Positions 1 to 12,946 of a stretch of 64,000 nt of DNA are shown here, in pieces. This DNA is from Molossus alvarezi. Lineage: Eukaryota > Chordata > Mammalia > Chiroptera > Molossidae. The number at the start of each line of letters is the position of its first letter. The first letter of the stretch is position 1. A model generated the notes under the pieces. That model was given only the letters and a program-made list of their open reading frames with translations. It was not told where the DNA came from and ran no database searches. Both the position numbers and the translations under genes were made by a program. Where the stretch lies: positions 24,908,488 through 24,972,487 of the forward strand of contig CM073898.1 in NCBI GenBank assembly GCA_037176705.1. Reading direction: 5' to 3'.

Positions 1-689
1 TAGGGACTGACTCTGTTTCCTTTGTTGCTATTTACCTAAAAAAAGTGCTTAAGGCAGCTAAAAAAGATAGACTTCTAAAAACAAAGAAAGACTTGTTGAA
101 ATTTGTGTAATTGTTAACTTAGCCAAGAACATACTAGTATCTCCCACGGTCGGGAAAATGATCCTTTGGAGGGAAAACAGTAATTTAAGATGGGTTTTGG
201 GTAGGGAGCTTAGTGTCCACAGTAGATACATTCACGAGACTCACCTGGAAAGTTGCCTTGTTCCACTTAGGGAATGACTTACTTCCATCTGCTCGTGGGA
301 ATTTCCCCTCAAGATGCTGCTCAGAGTCATTTATTGTTTCCCTTTTCATTTTGATGTAATTATGTGAATTTTCACTGTTCCATAACTATAATTTATGTTT
401 CATAACATACTTAGTCGAGATTATGATCCATCTCACAGTTTCTGATGCCCCTAGTCGGGACTGTTCCGTTTGGCTCAGCGAGTTGGCCACAGAAGTTTGG
501 GGATGAGGGAAAAGTTTGTGTGGATTTCCCCAAACTCAGCTCTGAATTACCAACACCTGCTTCTTTACAAAGAAGCCGGCTTGCTGGGCTGTGAATAATA
601 GCTGCACATTCCCCGGATCTCCCACGTGGGTCTTGGGCTGGACGTGCTCCCGGGGCAGGGTCCTCCTCCCAGGATGCACAGGGCCTGTC
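1..689. other. Intergenic, nothing recognised
   Basis: AT-rich single-copy-looking sequence with short ORFs only, and no recognisable exon, RNA gene or repeat. Confidence 0.6.
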
Positions 690-703
690 AGAAATGCTCT
701 TTA

Positions 704-917
704 TTTATTTAAAAGTTTTTTTTCTTTTATTGATTTTAGAGAGAGAGAAAGTGAGAGGGAGAGAGAGAGAGAAACATCGATGAGAGAGAACATTGATTAG
801 CCGCCTCCTGGGGATCGGGCCCACAACCTGGGCATGTGCCCTGACCGGGAATCGAACTGGTGACCTCTTAGTGCATGGGTTGATGCTCAACCACTGAGCC
901 ACACCGGCTGGACAATG
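704..917 (-). mobile_element. VES-type SINE (AATCAATAAA-tail class)
   Basis: Reverse-complement SINE: T-rich tail, TTTATTGATTTTAGAGAGAG, GA-rich stretch, and tRNA-like head ending GCCACACCGGCTGG. It is flanked by a perfect 14-bp target-site duplication, AGAAATGCTCTTTA, at 690-703 and 918-931. Confidence 0.95.
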
Positions 918-949
918 AGAAATGCTCTTTAAAAAGAAAGAAATTAATT

Positions 950-1250
950 GAATTTAGTGAGGTGACATTGGTTAATACAATTATATATAGGTTTCAGGTG
1001 TACAATTCTACAATACATCATCTGTATATTGTATTGTGTGTTCACCACCCCAAGTCAAGTCTCCTTCCGTCACCATTTATCCCCCTTTGCCCTCTTCCAC
1101 CTCTCCCCAGCCTCCCTTTCCGCTGGCAGTCACCACACTGTTGTTCGTGCCCATGAGTCTTTCTTTTCTTTACTTTGCTTAATCCCTTCACCCTTCTCAC
1201 CCAACCCGCTCTTGCAGCTGTTAGTCTGTTTGTGTCCATGAGTCTGTCTC
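950..1250 (-). mobile_element. L1 3' end fragment (antisense)
   Basis: TTGGTTAATA, GGTTTCAGGTGTACAATTCT and the CACCACCCCAAGTCAAGTCTCC block match the L1 3'UTR type found in laurasiatherian genomes. It shares the same text with the copy at 15840-16110. Confidence 0.7.
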
Positions 1251-1524
1251 CACAGGATGCTCTTCTGAATACAGTCAGCTAGTCCCAGCTGCAGTTTCTC
1301 GTTCGGGAGAGAAGCCAGTGATCAAAAGAATCGTCCAGCCAACAAGACTGGGCACCATGGCTGCTGGCCTGTGACTCGGCCTTAGCCCCTCGCACAGCAT
1401 TTTAGCAGATTTGGGGGTGAGCTGCTCACGGCTCCATCCTGCAAGGGATTCTCCCAGACGTGAGCGCTGTCTCTACTGGTTTACTTGACCCTGCAGCCTG
1501 TCCATTAGAAGTGCCTCCTCCTTT

Positions 1525-2240
1525 TTGGCATCAGCTTTATTGAGATGTAATATTTAACAAAATGCACCAATTTTAAGTGTACACTTTGGTGTTGAGACAA
1601 ATATATGCCGCAGTGTAACCCCTACCACAATCAAGATACAAAAATATGCGCATCATTCCAGAAAGTTTCTTTGTGTCCCTTCCCACTCAGTCTCCCACCT
1701 GTATCCCACTGTCAGGCAACCATAGATGTGCTTTCTGTCAGTGTAGTTTATTTTTTTTAGAATACCATATAAATGGTATTCTTTTGCTGAGCACATTTTT
1801 GAGACTCATCTATGTTACTGAATGTATCAATAGTTCATTCCATGTTGTTGCTGTGTAACACTGCACAACTTGAATATACTAGGCATTGTTTATCAATTCG
1901 CCTGTTTGGGGTTGTTTATAGTTTGAGGTTGCTATGAATTAAGCTGACAGGAACATGCATGTACAGGTCTTTCTGAGGTCAGTAGAGGGGAAATAAGTAC
2001 CTAGACACAGACTTCTTGTATCACTGGTCAGTGTATGTTACCTTTACAAGAAACAGTCCTACTGCCTTTCAGGTGTTTGTACCATTTTGCATCAGAACAT
2101 CAGAAATATAGGAGAGTTCCAGTTCCACAGCCTCACCAGCACTTGGCATGGGCAGTCTCAGTCTCTAATTTTAGGTTTCAGTTTGCACTTCCCTGACTAG
2201 CCATTGGGCACCTTCTCATGTGCTCATGGGTACACCTCCC
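1525..2240 (-). mobile_element. Old L1 3' end fragment (antisense)
   Basis: AGCTTTATTGAGATGTAAT, then ACCATATAAATGG, TTGCTGTGTAACACTGCACA and GGGGTTGTTTATAGTTTGAGG are the antisense signature of an old mammalian L1 3' region. It is diverged and has no open frame. Confidence 0.7.
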
Positions 2241-2722
2241 ATGACAATCGTTCTAACTAGCTCAATGAACTAAATTCAATAATCCTACAGCCCAAAGCAT
2301 CCTTGTCAGTTGCTGGTCAGTTGTTACTTTGTCTTTCTTGCCTTAACGCCAGCAGTAGATTAAAAAAGCTGACAGAAACTGTGGTTTCTCTCCTGTCCCA
2401 GGGTGAGATCATCAAAGCAGACCTTCTGCAGTGCCCTGCATCGAAAGTTGAGCAGGTGGCACCAGAACATGGCTGGGAGGAGGGAGCTATTCTTCGTGTG
2501 TGCCTCTTCCTCCCTGCTCTTGTGTCCGTAGAGGACCCCTATTTCCCAACAACTAGTCCTGAGTCCTCTGACCTCTCACAACACGGTTTATGCTTCTAAT
2601 TTTGGTATTCAATTCTATATTTCTTTGAATTGTTATCGACTCCATAGGTACATGTATTCATTCCCCAAATAGATTGAAAGACACCAAAGAATGTTTTTTA
2701 GGTTGAATTAAATTTGCAATTT

Positions 2723-2727
<5 letters not shown>

Positions 2728-2759
<32 letters not shown>

Positions 2760-2855
2760 AGAGAGAAAGACAGGGAGAGGCTGAGATTAAATTTTATTCT
2801 CAATGTGAACCCAAACTTTTTATCTCCAACACTTTATGAGATCTACCTCCCCTCC

Positions 2856-2895
<40 letters not shown>
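2728..2895. repeat. Two (CA)n microsatellites
   Basis: CA runs at about 2729-2756 (followed by GA repeats) and 2860-2895. They make the cysteine/valine shadow ORFs on the minus strand. Confidence 0.95.
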
Positions 2896-2898
<3 letters not shown>

Positions 2899-2899
2899 C

Positions 2900-3989
2900 C
2901 CCCTGCTCTTGTTGAAAATGTGAAACAAACCACAGTTAGCCTGGAAATTATCTTTATGGAATAAATCAGCATATTGTTTTGAGTTTTTATACTGCATGTA
3001 TTAATTTTGAAAGAACGCATGCTTTGGTTCAGTAAAATTTGCAGAAAGCCAGACATCCCATAAAAAGAATTTGTTGGTTGAGATGTTTATCCCTCCAGCT
3101 ATCTTTCCCCTTTTATGACTACAAAGAATACTGGTTGGTGTTTCTTTACTTTTCAGAATCCTCTACTCAGGAAGACTTCTGGCTGCGGCCCCACAGGAAG
3201 TCCCACTGTGCTGAAGCAAAGGGTCTCTGTGACCGTGGTTCCTTCCCACCCTTTCGACTGGGTTGCCCATAGGTGTGTCTGCTCCCACACTGCCACTGCC
3301 AGAAGGTGCCTCTCTCGGCCAGGACACTCTACTGTGTAAGGTGTGATCCCGAGGGGCTGGGCCCAGGCCACCCCAGCCCCCCCTACCCCTGCCTCCATGC
3401 CTCCATCATGTTGTGGTGCCTATATGATGGGGGGTGAGGGGCTGGGGGAGCCCAGGTATGGCTGCTTCACTGGAATTGTCTGATATAGAGGAAGACATTC
3501 ACAGGGCCCCAAAATCAGACTTTTTCAGAGAGGAAGTAAGACCTTCCAATGAATGATCCTCAGTTAACCAATCTCCCATAAGATAATCAACATCCGTCCT
3601 GATGATCCCAAAGCATTCAAGACCCTGAGGTGCCTTCTGCATCAAAAAGGAAAGATTCAAGTGTATGTGGTAAATGTTAATATTTTAATGTAAGCAATTT
3701 TGCTATAATCTTCTAAACCCATTGGTCTCCATTTTTTTATAGCATTCTTGAATTCTTTTTCTAAAATTGGCATCCATTTGTTTGTTTGTGTGTTTATAAA
3801 TATTTGTTTGTTTATAATATTTGTTTATTTATAAATTATACATAATCTCTATTAAAATGTTCTTCACAAAACATGCACACAGAGGATAAGACTGAAGGGT
3901 AAGATTACTTCCTTTCTTGATTAAAAGAAATACTTAGCAAAGTAGAAATAAAGGGACATTTCCTTAACAAAATATAGTTATCTGAGCCC
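2900..3989. other. Intergenic, no gene recognised
   Basis: Moderate-GC stretch (3150-3480) with short overlapping ORFs on both strands that resemble no family I know, then AT-rich sequence with TTTG/TTTA-type low complexity near 3775-3840. Confidence 0.5.
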
Positions 3990-5060
3990 ATCACGCTTAT
4001 TAACACAGAATTTAGAAGCATTTGTACTGAAGTCAGGGACGGGACAAAAAAGACATATCATTGCTCTTATTTAATATTGTTCTGGAAGTACTAGCTCTAA
4101 CTAGAAAAATCAAGTAAATTACAGTATAACATTTGAAAGTAATATATTAATGGAGTGTTATAAATATAGTTTTTATATAAGTAAATAAACTTATATGCAT
4201 AAAAAACCTGAGAGAATTAACTTCAAAATTATTGTCAACAATGAGAAAATTTACTGAGGTAATACAGTAAAAAATTAATGTGTAGAAATAAAAAATATAT
4301 ATACAAATACAAATAATAGCCAGTTAGAAGGTATTACCCTTGCCCTGGTTAGTTTTGTTCAGTGGTGAGAGTGTTGGCCCTTGGACAAAAGGGTCACAGG
4401 TTCAATTCCCAATCAAGGGCATGTATCTGGGTTGCAGGTTCAATCCCAGCCCCGGTCAGGATCATGCGGGAGGCAACCAATTGATATATCTCTCTCACAT
4501 CAAAGTCTTTCTCTCTCTCCCTCTCTCTCTCTCCCCCTTCCTCCCTCCCTTCTACTCTATCTAAAAAGTGATAGAAAAATATCCTTGGATGAGGATTTTT
4601 TAAAATGCAGTACCCCATTTACCATAACCACATAACAAAATCAGATAGCTAGGAATAAACCTAAGAATCATGCCTGACAGGGAAACAGACATCTAAGGAC
4701 CCAAGGGTCTGAACAAATAGAAAGACTATATTTTGACTAAGAAGACAGAATCCTAAAGTTATCAAAAATTTCTGTTAATCTATAAATGTAGGGCAATTTC
4801 AATTAAAATATCAACAAAATTATTTTTGTGTTCTGAGATTCAAATAGAAAAACAAACAGCAAGAGTACTTGTGGAAATTCTGAAAAAGTTGAGTAAGGGA
4901 AGCCATACCTATCAGATAAGAAAATAGATGTACTTAAAGTCTAGAATATTTAAAACAATGTGGTGAATGAGCAGATGAACAGAGCAGTGAAATCGAACAG
5001 AAAGGCCATAAATACACCCAAATACACATGCAAATTTAACATCACGAATAAAGATGACAT
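3990..5060 (+). mobile_element. Decayed L1 ORF2 fragment, split by a SINE
   Basis: Sense-strand remnants resembling the reverse-transcriptase region (TATTGTTCTGGAAGTACTAG, then AGGAATAAACCTAAG and AGGGCAATTTCAATTAAAAT after the SINE). There are many stops, so it is inactive. The SINE at 4342-4605 splits it. Confidence 0.6.
4342..4605 (+). mobile_element. VES-type SINE (TGAGGAT-tail class)
   Basis: Head GCCCTGGTTAGTTTTGTTCAG, B-box-like GGTTCAATTCCC, CT-rich stretch, and tail ATCCTTGGATGAGGAT. Several differences from other copies suggest an older insertion, and no clear target duplication is seen. Confidence 0.85.
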
Positions 5061-5873
5061 GTAAAACAGATCATTGAATAAACGAGCCTTCTTCAATAAA
5101 TGGGAGAAAAGGGGAGTAGGAAAGATGTGAGACTATGAAATGAAGCAACAAGTTTAGATCTAGTTTAACCAGCAGGAGGCACCAGCATCTTTCTCTCTTT
5201 CTCTGAGGGCGACCTTCCCATGGCACCGTGGTGATGACAGATCCTCTTAAAGGCACCAGCGGTGTTACATGGATGGTTGTGTTCCAAGTATGCACAACTG
5301 TGTCTGGAGATACACACAGCTCAGTAAAGGTCCACATGATCTCTAGCCTGGAAGACCACAACAGGGAAAGGTATGCCAACTGGGAAGGAAATCGAGCCTC
5401 GGAATGAAAGAGGACAAGTAGAAAAAGAGGAAAAGGAAGGGAGAGAATAGCCTAGCTGGGCACACACTGAGGGGACCCTTGTTGATCGGCCCAACTTAGA
5501 GATAAAGTGGTGCTTATGACAGAGAACCATGGAGATGTTATCACAGAGAGACGTGATGTGTCATCTGGGAACATCCCTCGCCTGCATGCCACCCACACCA
5601 GGAGCCCAGAGACATGGCTCTGTGTAATCTTGAGCAAGCCAAGCACCTCTTGTTGGGATACTTCTTCCTGCTGTGTCCAGCTCATAGGGTTCACATAAGA
5701 AGGATGTGTCGTGACAAATGTGAATATACCTTTGCAAAAACTGTGATTTACAGTAATTGTTCACTTTAAGTTGAACCTTGCTTGTAACATGCACTGACCT
5801 CACTGTGATCACTTTTTATTTCCAGAGGAGCAGTGGTTTGCATGAACTATGTAGACCCAGCAAGAATCTGGAC
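5061..5873. other. Intergenic, no gene recognised
   Basis: Short ORFs only. The best open stretches (5071-5379 and 5452-5694, minus) have no recognisable domain. Confidence 0.5.
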
Positions 5874-6118
5874 ACCGCACTGAGCAGTGGTTAGAGCATC
5901 GGCCCATGGACCAGAGACCCGGGTCTGGTTCCCTGGGTTCGGTCCCGCTGAGGACACGTACCTTGGTTGCAGTTTGTCCCGGGCCCCAGTTGGGGTCGTG
6001 TGCTTGGCAACTACTCGATGTATCTCTCTCACATTGATGTTTCTCTCTCTCTTCCTCCCTCTCTCTCTCCAGCTCTAAATGCAAAAATGTCCTCCGGGTG
6101 AGGATAAAAAATAAGTAA
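5874..6118 (+). mobile_element. VES-type SINE, 5' degraded (TGAGGAT-tail class)
   Basis: Starts within the head (GAGCAGTGGTTAGAGCATCGG), continues through GGTTCGGTCCCG, ACGTACCTTGGTTGCAG and a CT-rich stretch, and ends GTCCTCCGGGTGAGGAT plus A-rich tail. Confidence 0.85.
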
Positions 6119-6689
6119 ATAATCTGTACACCCTCCCCCAAAGGAAGAGTCGTGGAATAATCTTGCTGCCCTGTCCAAATGCAGGTCCCAGTTAGAAGCG
6201 ATTACCCTGCGAGCCTCCTGCTTCACTTGCCTTCATCCTGCAGGCAGTGAGGCATCTCGTCGAACTTGATGGAAGACCCAGAGCTCACGCCAGGGCACCG
6301 CAGCAGCGAGGGCTTTCCTAGATGCAGAGCTCACATCAAAGCTGCTTCTTCCGCGCTGACATCTGTAACTCTTTAGCTGGTCTGATAACACATAGACAGA
6401 CTCTTGGGTTCCTGTGTGGGGAAAACGGAGCCAGAGAAGAACTGAGCTGGCACGTACGGTGTTCTTCCTGCAATAGTCTGATGGGAAAGCAACTAGGCCA
6501 GAAATGCACTGTGCGTACGTACTACAGTGCAAGGGTGACAGAGGCTGCCCCAGGCATCCTGGGGGCCTTATTATCTATTTCCAAAGAAGAGGGCTCAAGA
6601 GCAAAGATCATAGGAAAACGTGCCGCTTTATCACTGGAGTTCATTTATTTCCCAGACACTTTGGCTTCTAGGGAATGGTGGTTTGATAC

Positions 6690-6835
6690 AAAAGAGAAAA
6701 AAACTTGTGGATGCAGAATTGGGTTCAAATCCAGACCTGGCATTGCTGTGCATAGGAACATAGGCAAGTGACTTACGCTCTCCCAGCCTTAGTTTCCTCA
6801 TTTGTAAAATGGTAATAAAAATTCCTACTATGCAG
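6690..6835 (-). repeat. MIR SINE fragment
   Basis: GGGTTCAAATCCAGACCTGG, GGCAAGTGACTTACGCTCTC and CCTTAGTTTCCTCATTTGTA are the MIR core and tail. Ancient mammalian SINE. Confidence 0.7.
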
Positions 6836-8914
6836 AATTTTGTAGGAAGATACAATAATGTACATAAAATAATTAGCACATGGAAATGGAGAGTATTTCT
6901 CAGCTGCCCTCCTGGAGGAACGAAGACCCCTGGCTATTTATATCTTCCCTAGCCGGTTCTGCATTGCTTTGTATTCCCAGACCCCTGCAACTGCTACTAA
7001 AGTTGCTCACCTGTAAGAATCTGGTAGGTGCTTGTTGACTATTCACCTAGATTCTGGTTGTTCAATAAACTTCTGCAGAAACTGAACAGACCCCTGAAGA
7101 AGGCCGCGGCGACAGGGAAGGACCTCGGTGTGAACTGTGGGAAAGGAGTGTGTGCGATGCCTCACACACCCGAGATGGTGAGTTGGTGTTGGTGTTCTTG
7201 ACTTAACTGGGCTCCAAAATGTAGCTCAGAACCCTGGGGAGACGTTTCTGAACGCACATTTTTTGTTGGTGTCTTAGCTTCCCATTGGCTACTGAGAGCT
7301 TGAAAGAAACACAAGGAAGGCATCGCACAAACGGCTGGCAGATGAGACTGTCCCACAGGCTCGGCACACTTGGGCTCCTTCGATCCTGCCCACAGGGTCA
7401 CGGTGCCCTTTTACAGGAGCCGAAACACAGGCTCCCTGAGGATCCGTCACAATGACACAGCTACTGAGGCCCGAGCTGTCACACCAGCCCTTTCACAACA
7501 ACATGATGAGAGGATGAAGAAATGCCGCACATCCAGGTGTTTTGTGCGCCTGTAGAAGCCTGGAGAGCCTGGTCGTTGGTGACTTGACTTGCAAGCGGGA
7601 TGTCCAGGACTCCGGCTACCCTCTTCTCATCCCTGTTCTCCCTCATCCATCTCTTTCATTGAGACCACCGGAAGGCATGGCCTGGTCCATTCGGCCGGCA
7701 GGAATCTCCCAAGCCCAGGAAAGGCCTTTGAGGACTTCCACGGGAGCGCATCTGCCTTGGTCTCCGGGGCCCTCGCTAACTGTGAGCCTTTCCTGGCTCC
7801 AAGCACATCACCCTGCCTTCCCTTGGGGTGTTTTCGGTTCACCCCAACAATCGAAGGAGCTGTGACTGGTTCAGTTATCTCGGTACATGGGGGTGAGAGC
7901 CAAGGAGAAAACTGGTCTCCTGCAGGATTCAGGGCTGGTGGTTCCCACTGTCTGCCTCCCCAGCCATCTGCGCCTTCGGGGGAGGAGCCTCGGCGTTGGG
8001 GGGCGCGGTCTGTGTCCTCCTCCAGCGTCCTGAGGTAGGGCACAGCCAACAGAAACCGCGCATCTTCAGTCTCTGTCCCCAGCTCTGGAATAAAACCCGC
8101 CACAGGGCAGGAGTCTTTTGGAATCAGAACAGGAGCGTGGATGACACCGGGTGCTTCTCCCGAGCCCACGGGGTTGGCACTAACAGGTGTGCTGTGGACA
8201 CGTGGACTGGAGGCCTGATTCTGGCGTCTGCCTGGTTCCCGCTGACGCGTGACCCCCGGAAGCTGAACAAACGTGGAGTTCTTCTGGGTCCAGCTTTGAT
8301 TTGAGTTTTGTGAGGATGAAAATAATGATGTTTTTTGAGCAATAGTTAAAAGTCGGATTCTGTTTGACACTCCTTTTGATCCATACCTTGTCCTGTGGAG
8401 GGCAGTCCTGGTTTGGGGATTGCCCCTTGGGATTGTCATCATTTGGGGTCGCCCTCATTGCGAGGACACGCAGACCCGGGAAGGCCCGAGGCTGAAAGTC
8501 TACCTCGGCCAGAGGAGGGCGGGGGTGACCCGAGAAGGCAGCTGCCCCTCCAGTCTGGCAACTAACAGAGGTAGTAATAGAAACTTATATGAGAGGCAAG
8601 TCTTGGGCAGCGGCAAGACTAAGGCCACTTGACAGGCACCCGACGATTACATGGGATGAAAGAGGGCAATTGTCTCGGCAGTACGTGAATGCCACCAGGT
8701 CCAGGAAATTACTTGTCATGCGTGAGCAGGTCATGTCCACGGTCCTTCCAGAAACTAGCAACAGTGGGAGGCAGGGGAAGGCACTGATGTATGTCACAGG
8801 AAAACACCCATTTCGATCAGACGTCTCTAGGGGGCTGTGGGAAGTAATCTCTCCCTTTGGCTCAGGTCCAGCTCAAGGGCCTGGGTCACATCATGGGCCG
8901 GTCTCCTCCCCGCG
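6836..8914. other. Intergenic, moderately GC-rich, unexplained ORFs
   Basis: Includes an open frame of 271 codons on the minus strand (7627-8442) opposite a 149-codon plus-strand frame (7589-8038). Neither shows a domain, signal peptide or known family. A MIR-like piece (TTTTACAGGAGCCGAAACAC) lies near 7400-7480. Confidence 0.4.
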
Positions 8915-9025
8915 TTCATTTTACAGATGAGAAAACTATTGCCCTGGGCTAAGTAATTTGCCTGAGGTCACACCACTAGTGAGTCACAGAAATGTGACAC
9001 TCAAGCCTGGCTGGTTTCAAAAGCC
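8915..9025 (+). repeat. MIR SINE fragment
   Basis: TTTTACAGATGAGAAAACTA, then AGTAATTTGCCTGAGGTCAC and ACCACTAGTGAGTCACAG, match MIR in one orientation. Confidence 0.65.
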
Positions 9026-9780
9026 AGAGATTGGCCTCCAGTTGAAGTAGTTTTCCTGGAGTGGCCCAGGGGCTTCATTCTCTCACTTCGGCCTGGGAGC
9101 CCTGACTTCCTTTACTTGAGGGGCACAGTCCCTCCTACCTACACTCCCTGTCCTTCTAACATACCTTTTCTGTTTCGATGGAAACATTCACCCTCCCCGT
9201 TCACTCCTGTCTTAATGAAAAGGCCCTGCCACCACTCCGAAATTAGGTTTGAGCACAGTGAGGGAAGACCCCTCTCCCTCCCTCTCCAGAAAACCATTCA
9301 GTGTCTGAGGCTGAACTGTGGGTTCCCTGTGGGGTCAGGGCAGCAGGGTAAGATGCTGGGGTGGCCCTGCCCTCTCACAGCCCTAACATCTCCAGTTTCA
9401 CCATCTGCCCCTGGTGCCAAGGACCAGGCCTTGCTGTGAAGATCAAATGAGACAGGCATGTGAAGCTGCCCCGCAGGGCGTCTGAGAAAACACTGACATC
9501 CCTACCTGCCCCTCCTCCCACTCCTTAGCATCTCTTCCTCTCCCTTGGGTGGTTCTGTCATCCTCCTCAGCAGTGCTGCCCTCTCTTCACTGCAGACTCA
9601 TGTCCCAGGCAGGAGGAAGACCTCTGCCCTCTGGTGTCCAGTGGACAGGTGGCAAAAGCCAGTTTCAAGATGGGGGAAGGCAGTGTTGGGTGGGAGGACG
9701 GAGTGCCGACTCTGAAGTCCAGTGCTTAGGTTAGCAAGATCAGGGAGGGATCTAAGTTTTTTCACCATATATGAATGACT
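9026..9780. other. Intergenic, no gene recognised
   Basis: Moderate-GC sequence with short ORFs only (up to 107 codons at 9116-9439). No exon or repeat is recognised. Confidence 0.5.
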
Positions 9781-9786
9781 CTGTGT

Positions 9787-9793
9787 GTGCAAT

Positions 9794-9836
<43 letters not shown>
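9787..9836. repeat. (TG)n(AG)n microsatellite
   Basis: A TG run followed directly by an AG run, visible as alternating dinucleotides. Confidence 0.95.
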
Positions 9837-9884
9837 ATAGCTATTATTCTTAGTCACTATTGTTTGAGCACCTATAATCTATAT

Positions 9885-10110
9885 CTGAACTTGAGTCCTG
9901 GCTCATTAATAACTATCCATGTGATCTTGAACAAGTCATTTAAACTCACTAGGCCGCTCTGATCTTATGCTTTACTAGTCTGAGAAAGGTATTGCTCCCA
10001 TTATTATTGTGAGAAAGGTATTATTATTTCCATTTATTTTACTGATGAACAGACTGGCCCAAGTCACATGGCTAGCAGAACTCCTATGATTACATAATAT
10101 ATCCCAAGCT
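9885..10110. repeat. MIR SINE fragments
   Basis: TTGAGTCCTGGCTCATTAAT and TGTGATCTTGAACAAGTCAT match the MIR core. Further MIR-like text follows (ACTGATGAACAGACTGG). Confidence 0.6.
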
Positions 10111-10369
10111 TCATAATAAGAATTTTTATGTACTATCTTATTTAAATTTCACAAAATGCAAGAATGTTAATAATTTTATTTTACCAGTTAAAAAGATAAA
10201 AGACTTAAAGGTATTAAATAATTTGGCCAAGATCTCATATGAAATGATTTAAGGTGAAAACTGGACTAAATAGAGTCCTAGAGGATAATAAGAAAATAAT
10301 AACAGCATTCATCGTATGTCATGTGTTCTTGACCCTGCCTTGAGCCCTTCACATATATTTTTTTCATTT

Positions 10370-10887
10370 TAGCAGCTTTCATTTAAGAATAAAGCTGCTG
10401 TAAACATTTGTATGCAGGTTTTTGCATAGACATGTTTTCAACTTATTTGGGTAAATACCTAGGTGTGTAATTGCTGGATCACATGGTCAAAGTAAATTTA
10501 GTTGTGTAAGAAATTACCAAACTGTCTCCCAAAATAGTTGCATTCCCACCAGCATCAAATGAGAATTCCATTCTAATCAGTGTGTAGTGTTTTCTCATTG
10601 TTGTTTCCTATGACATATGATGTTTAGCATTTTTAAAAATGTTTTCTTGCACCCTGGCCAGTTTGGCTCAGCGGTTAGAGCATCGACCTGCAGTCTGGAG
10701 AGATTAGGGTTCGGTTCCCACTAGGGGCACGTACCTCCATTGCAGTTTGTCCCCGGCCCTGGTTAGGTCATGTGAGTGGCGACCACTCGATGTGTCCCTT
10801 TTACGTAGATGTTTCTCTCTCTTTTTTTCCCTCCCACTGTATCTGAACAAAATATCAAAAAATGTCCTCAGGTGAGGGAAAAAATAA

Positions 10888-10930
<43 letters not shown>

Positions 10931-12946
10931 AATGTTTTCTTGCCATACATATATTTTCTTTGGTGAGGTGTCTGTTCAGATATTTTGCCCATTTTTTACT
11001 GGGTAATTGACCTTATTGTTGAGTTTGAAGAGTTCTTTGTATAATTTGAATACAAGTCCTTTTATCAGATATGTGTTTTGCAAATATTTTCTCTCAGTTT
11101 GTGGTTTGTCTCTTCAATTTTTTATAGTGACTTCCACAAAGCAGAACTCTTTAATTTCAATAAAGTCCAACTTATCCTTTTTTGTTTCCCCATGGATTAT
11201 GCTTTTGTCATATCTAAAAACTATCATGAAACCTAAAGTCACTCTGATTTTCTTCTAGAAGTTTCATAGTTTTGTATTTTACATTTAGATCAATAATGCA
11301 TTTTGAGTTAATTTTTTTTAAAAGGTGTAAAATCTGTGTCCAGATTTCTTTTCTTTTCCTTTTTTAAAATATGGATATCCAATTGTTCCAGCACCATTTA
11401 TAGAAAAGGCTGTTTTCTCCATTGGCTCTATTTCTAGACTTTCTCCACTGTTTCATGGATCTGTGTCTATTTCTGTCATTGCCATGCTCTCAGGATAACT
11501 TTATAGTTAGTAGTCCTAAAATCAGTCATCGATTTTGAAGAGTCAGTCATTAATTTTGTTTTTCTGAGTTTTATATTGGTCATTCTGGGTCTCTTGCCTT
11601 TCCTTATAAGCTTTAGAATCAGTTTTTCAATATCTAAAAATAGCTTGATTTTGATCAGAACCACACTAAATGTACAGATTAAGTTGGAAAGAATTCACTC
11701 CTTAATATATTGAGACTTTCAATACATGAACATTGATATTTCACCATTTATTTAGATTGTCTTTGATTTCTTTCATCAGAACTTTGTCGTTTTTCACATA
11801 TAAATTGCATCCATATTTTGTTAGATTTATATGTAGGTACTTCTTTTTTGTGCACTATTACAAATGCTACTGTTTTTCATTTTAAATTCCAATTGTTCAT
11901 AACAGATACACAAGAAAGCAGTTTTTAAAATTAACCTTGTATCCTGCAATCTTGCTCTAATTGTTTGATAATTTAAGGAGTTTTGGTTGGTTCTTTGGGA
12001 TTTTGTACATAGACTATCATGTCATCTGCAAACAAAGACAGTTTTATTTATATCTTCATAATGCATACACCTTTACTCTCTTTTTAAAAATCTTATTGTA
12101 TTAACTAGGAGTTCCAGTACAATGTTGGGTAGGAAAGGTGAAAGAAGACATACACACCTTGTTCTTTGGGAAAAAAATGTTCATTCAGTTCCTTACCATT
12201 AACTATAATGTTAACTGTGAGGTTTTTAATAAATTTTATTTATCAAGTTAAGAAAATCTCTCTCTATTCCTACTTTTATAGGTGTTTTTAAAATCATGAA
12301 TGGGTGTTGGATTTTGTCAAATATTTTTTCTGCATCAATTGATATGATCATAGTATTTTTATTCTTTAGCCTGTTGATGTGATGGATTACATTAATTGAT
12401 TTTTAGATGTGAGACCAGCCTTGCAAACCTGTAATAAGTCCTACTTGATTATGGTGTATAGTTCTTTTTATACATTTATGATTTGACTTGTTAATATTTT
12501 AAGAATTTTTGCATCCAGGTTCATGAGAGGTATTGGCCTAGAGTTTTCCTTTCTTATACTCTTTTTATCTGATTTTAATGTTAGAGTAATTAATTAATGC
12601 TGACTTTATAGAATGAGTTCAGATGTGTCCTTTCTTGGTTTCTAAAAGAGATTATAGAAAATTAGTATTTCTTCCAAATGTTTGATAGAATCCACCAAAG
12701 AAACCATCTGAGCCTGGTACTTTCTTTTTTGGAAGGTTATTAACTACTTATTTCAATTCTTTAGTGGATACAAGCTTATTCAGATTATTTATTGTGTAAA
12801 TTTTGGTTGTTTGCATCTTTCAAGGAATGAATCCATTTCATTTAAGTTATCAAATTTGTGGTCATTGTTTTTCTTTTTATTTGTATCCCTTGGGAAGGAA
12901 ATTATTAAGGGATTTTCAAGAATTGAACCAGGTTCTATATTTCTAT
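10370..12946 (-). mobile_element. L1 ORF2/3' region, antisense, about 2.3 kb of L1 sequence
   Basis: Hallmark antisense L1 phrases: TAATTGCTGGATCACATGGT, CCAGCACCATTTATAGAAAA, ATTTTGAGTTAATTTTTTTT and TTCATGAGAGGTATTGGCC. Stops and frameshifts are everywhere, so it is inactive. Two SINEs interrupt or end it (10651-10928 inside, 12947-13155 at the right edge). Confidence 0.9.
10651..10928 (+). mobile_element. VES-type SINE inside the L1 (TGAGGAT-tail class)
   Basis: Head CCCTGGCCAGTTTGGCTCAG, tail GTCCTCAGGTGAGG followed by a long (AAAT)n run. Target duplication AAAATGTTTTCTTGC at 10636-10650 and 10929-10943. Confidence 0.95.

Noticed and set aside
2800..3056. Minus-strand ORFs rich in Cys-Val repeats
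   Set aside because: They are translations of the (CA)n microsatellite.
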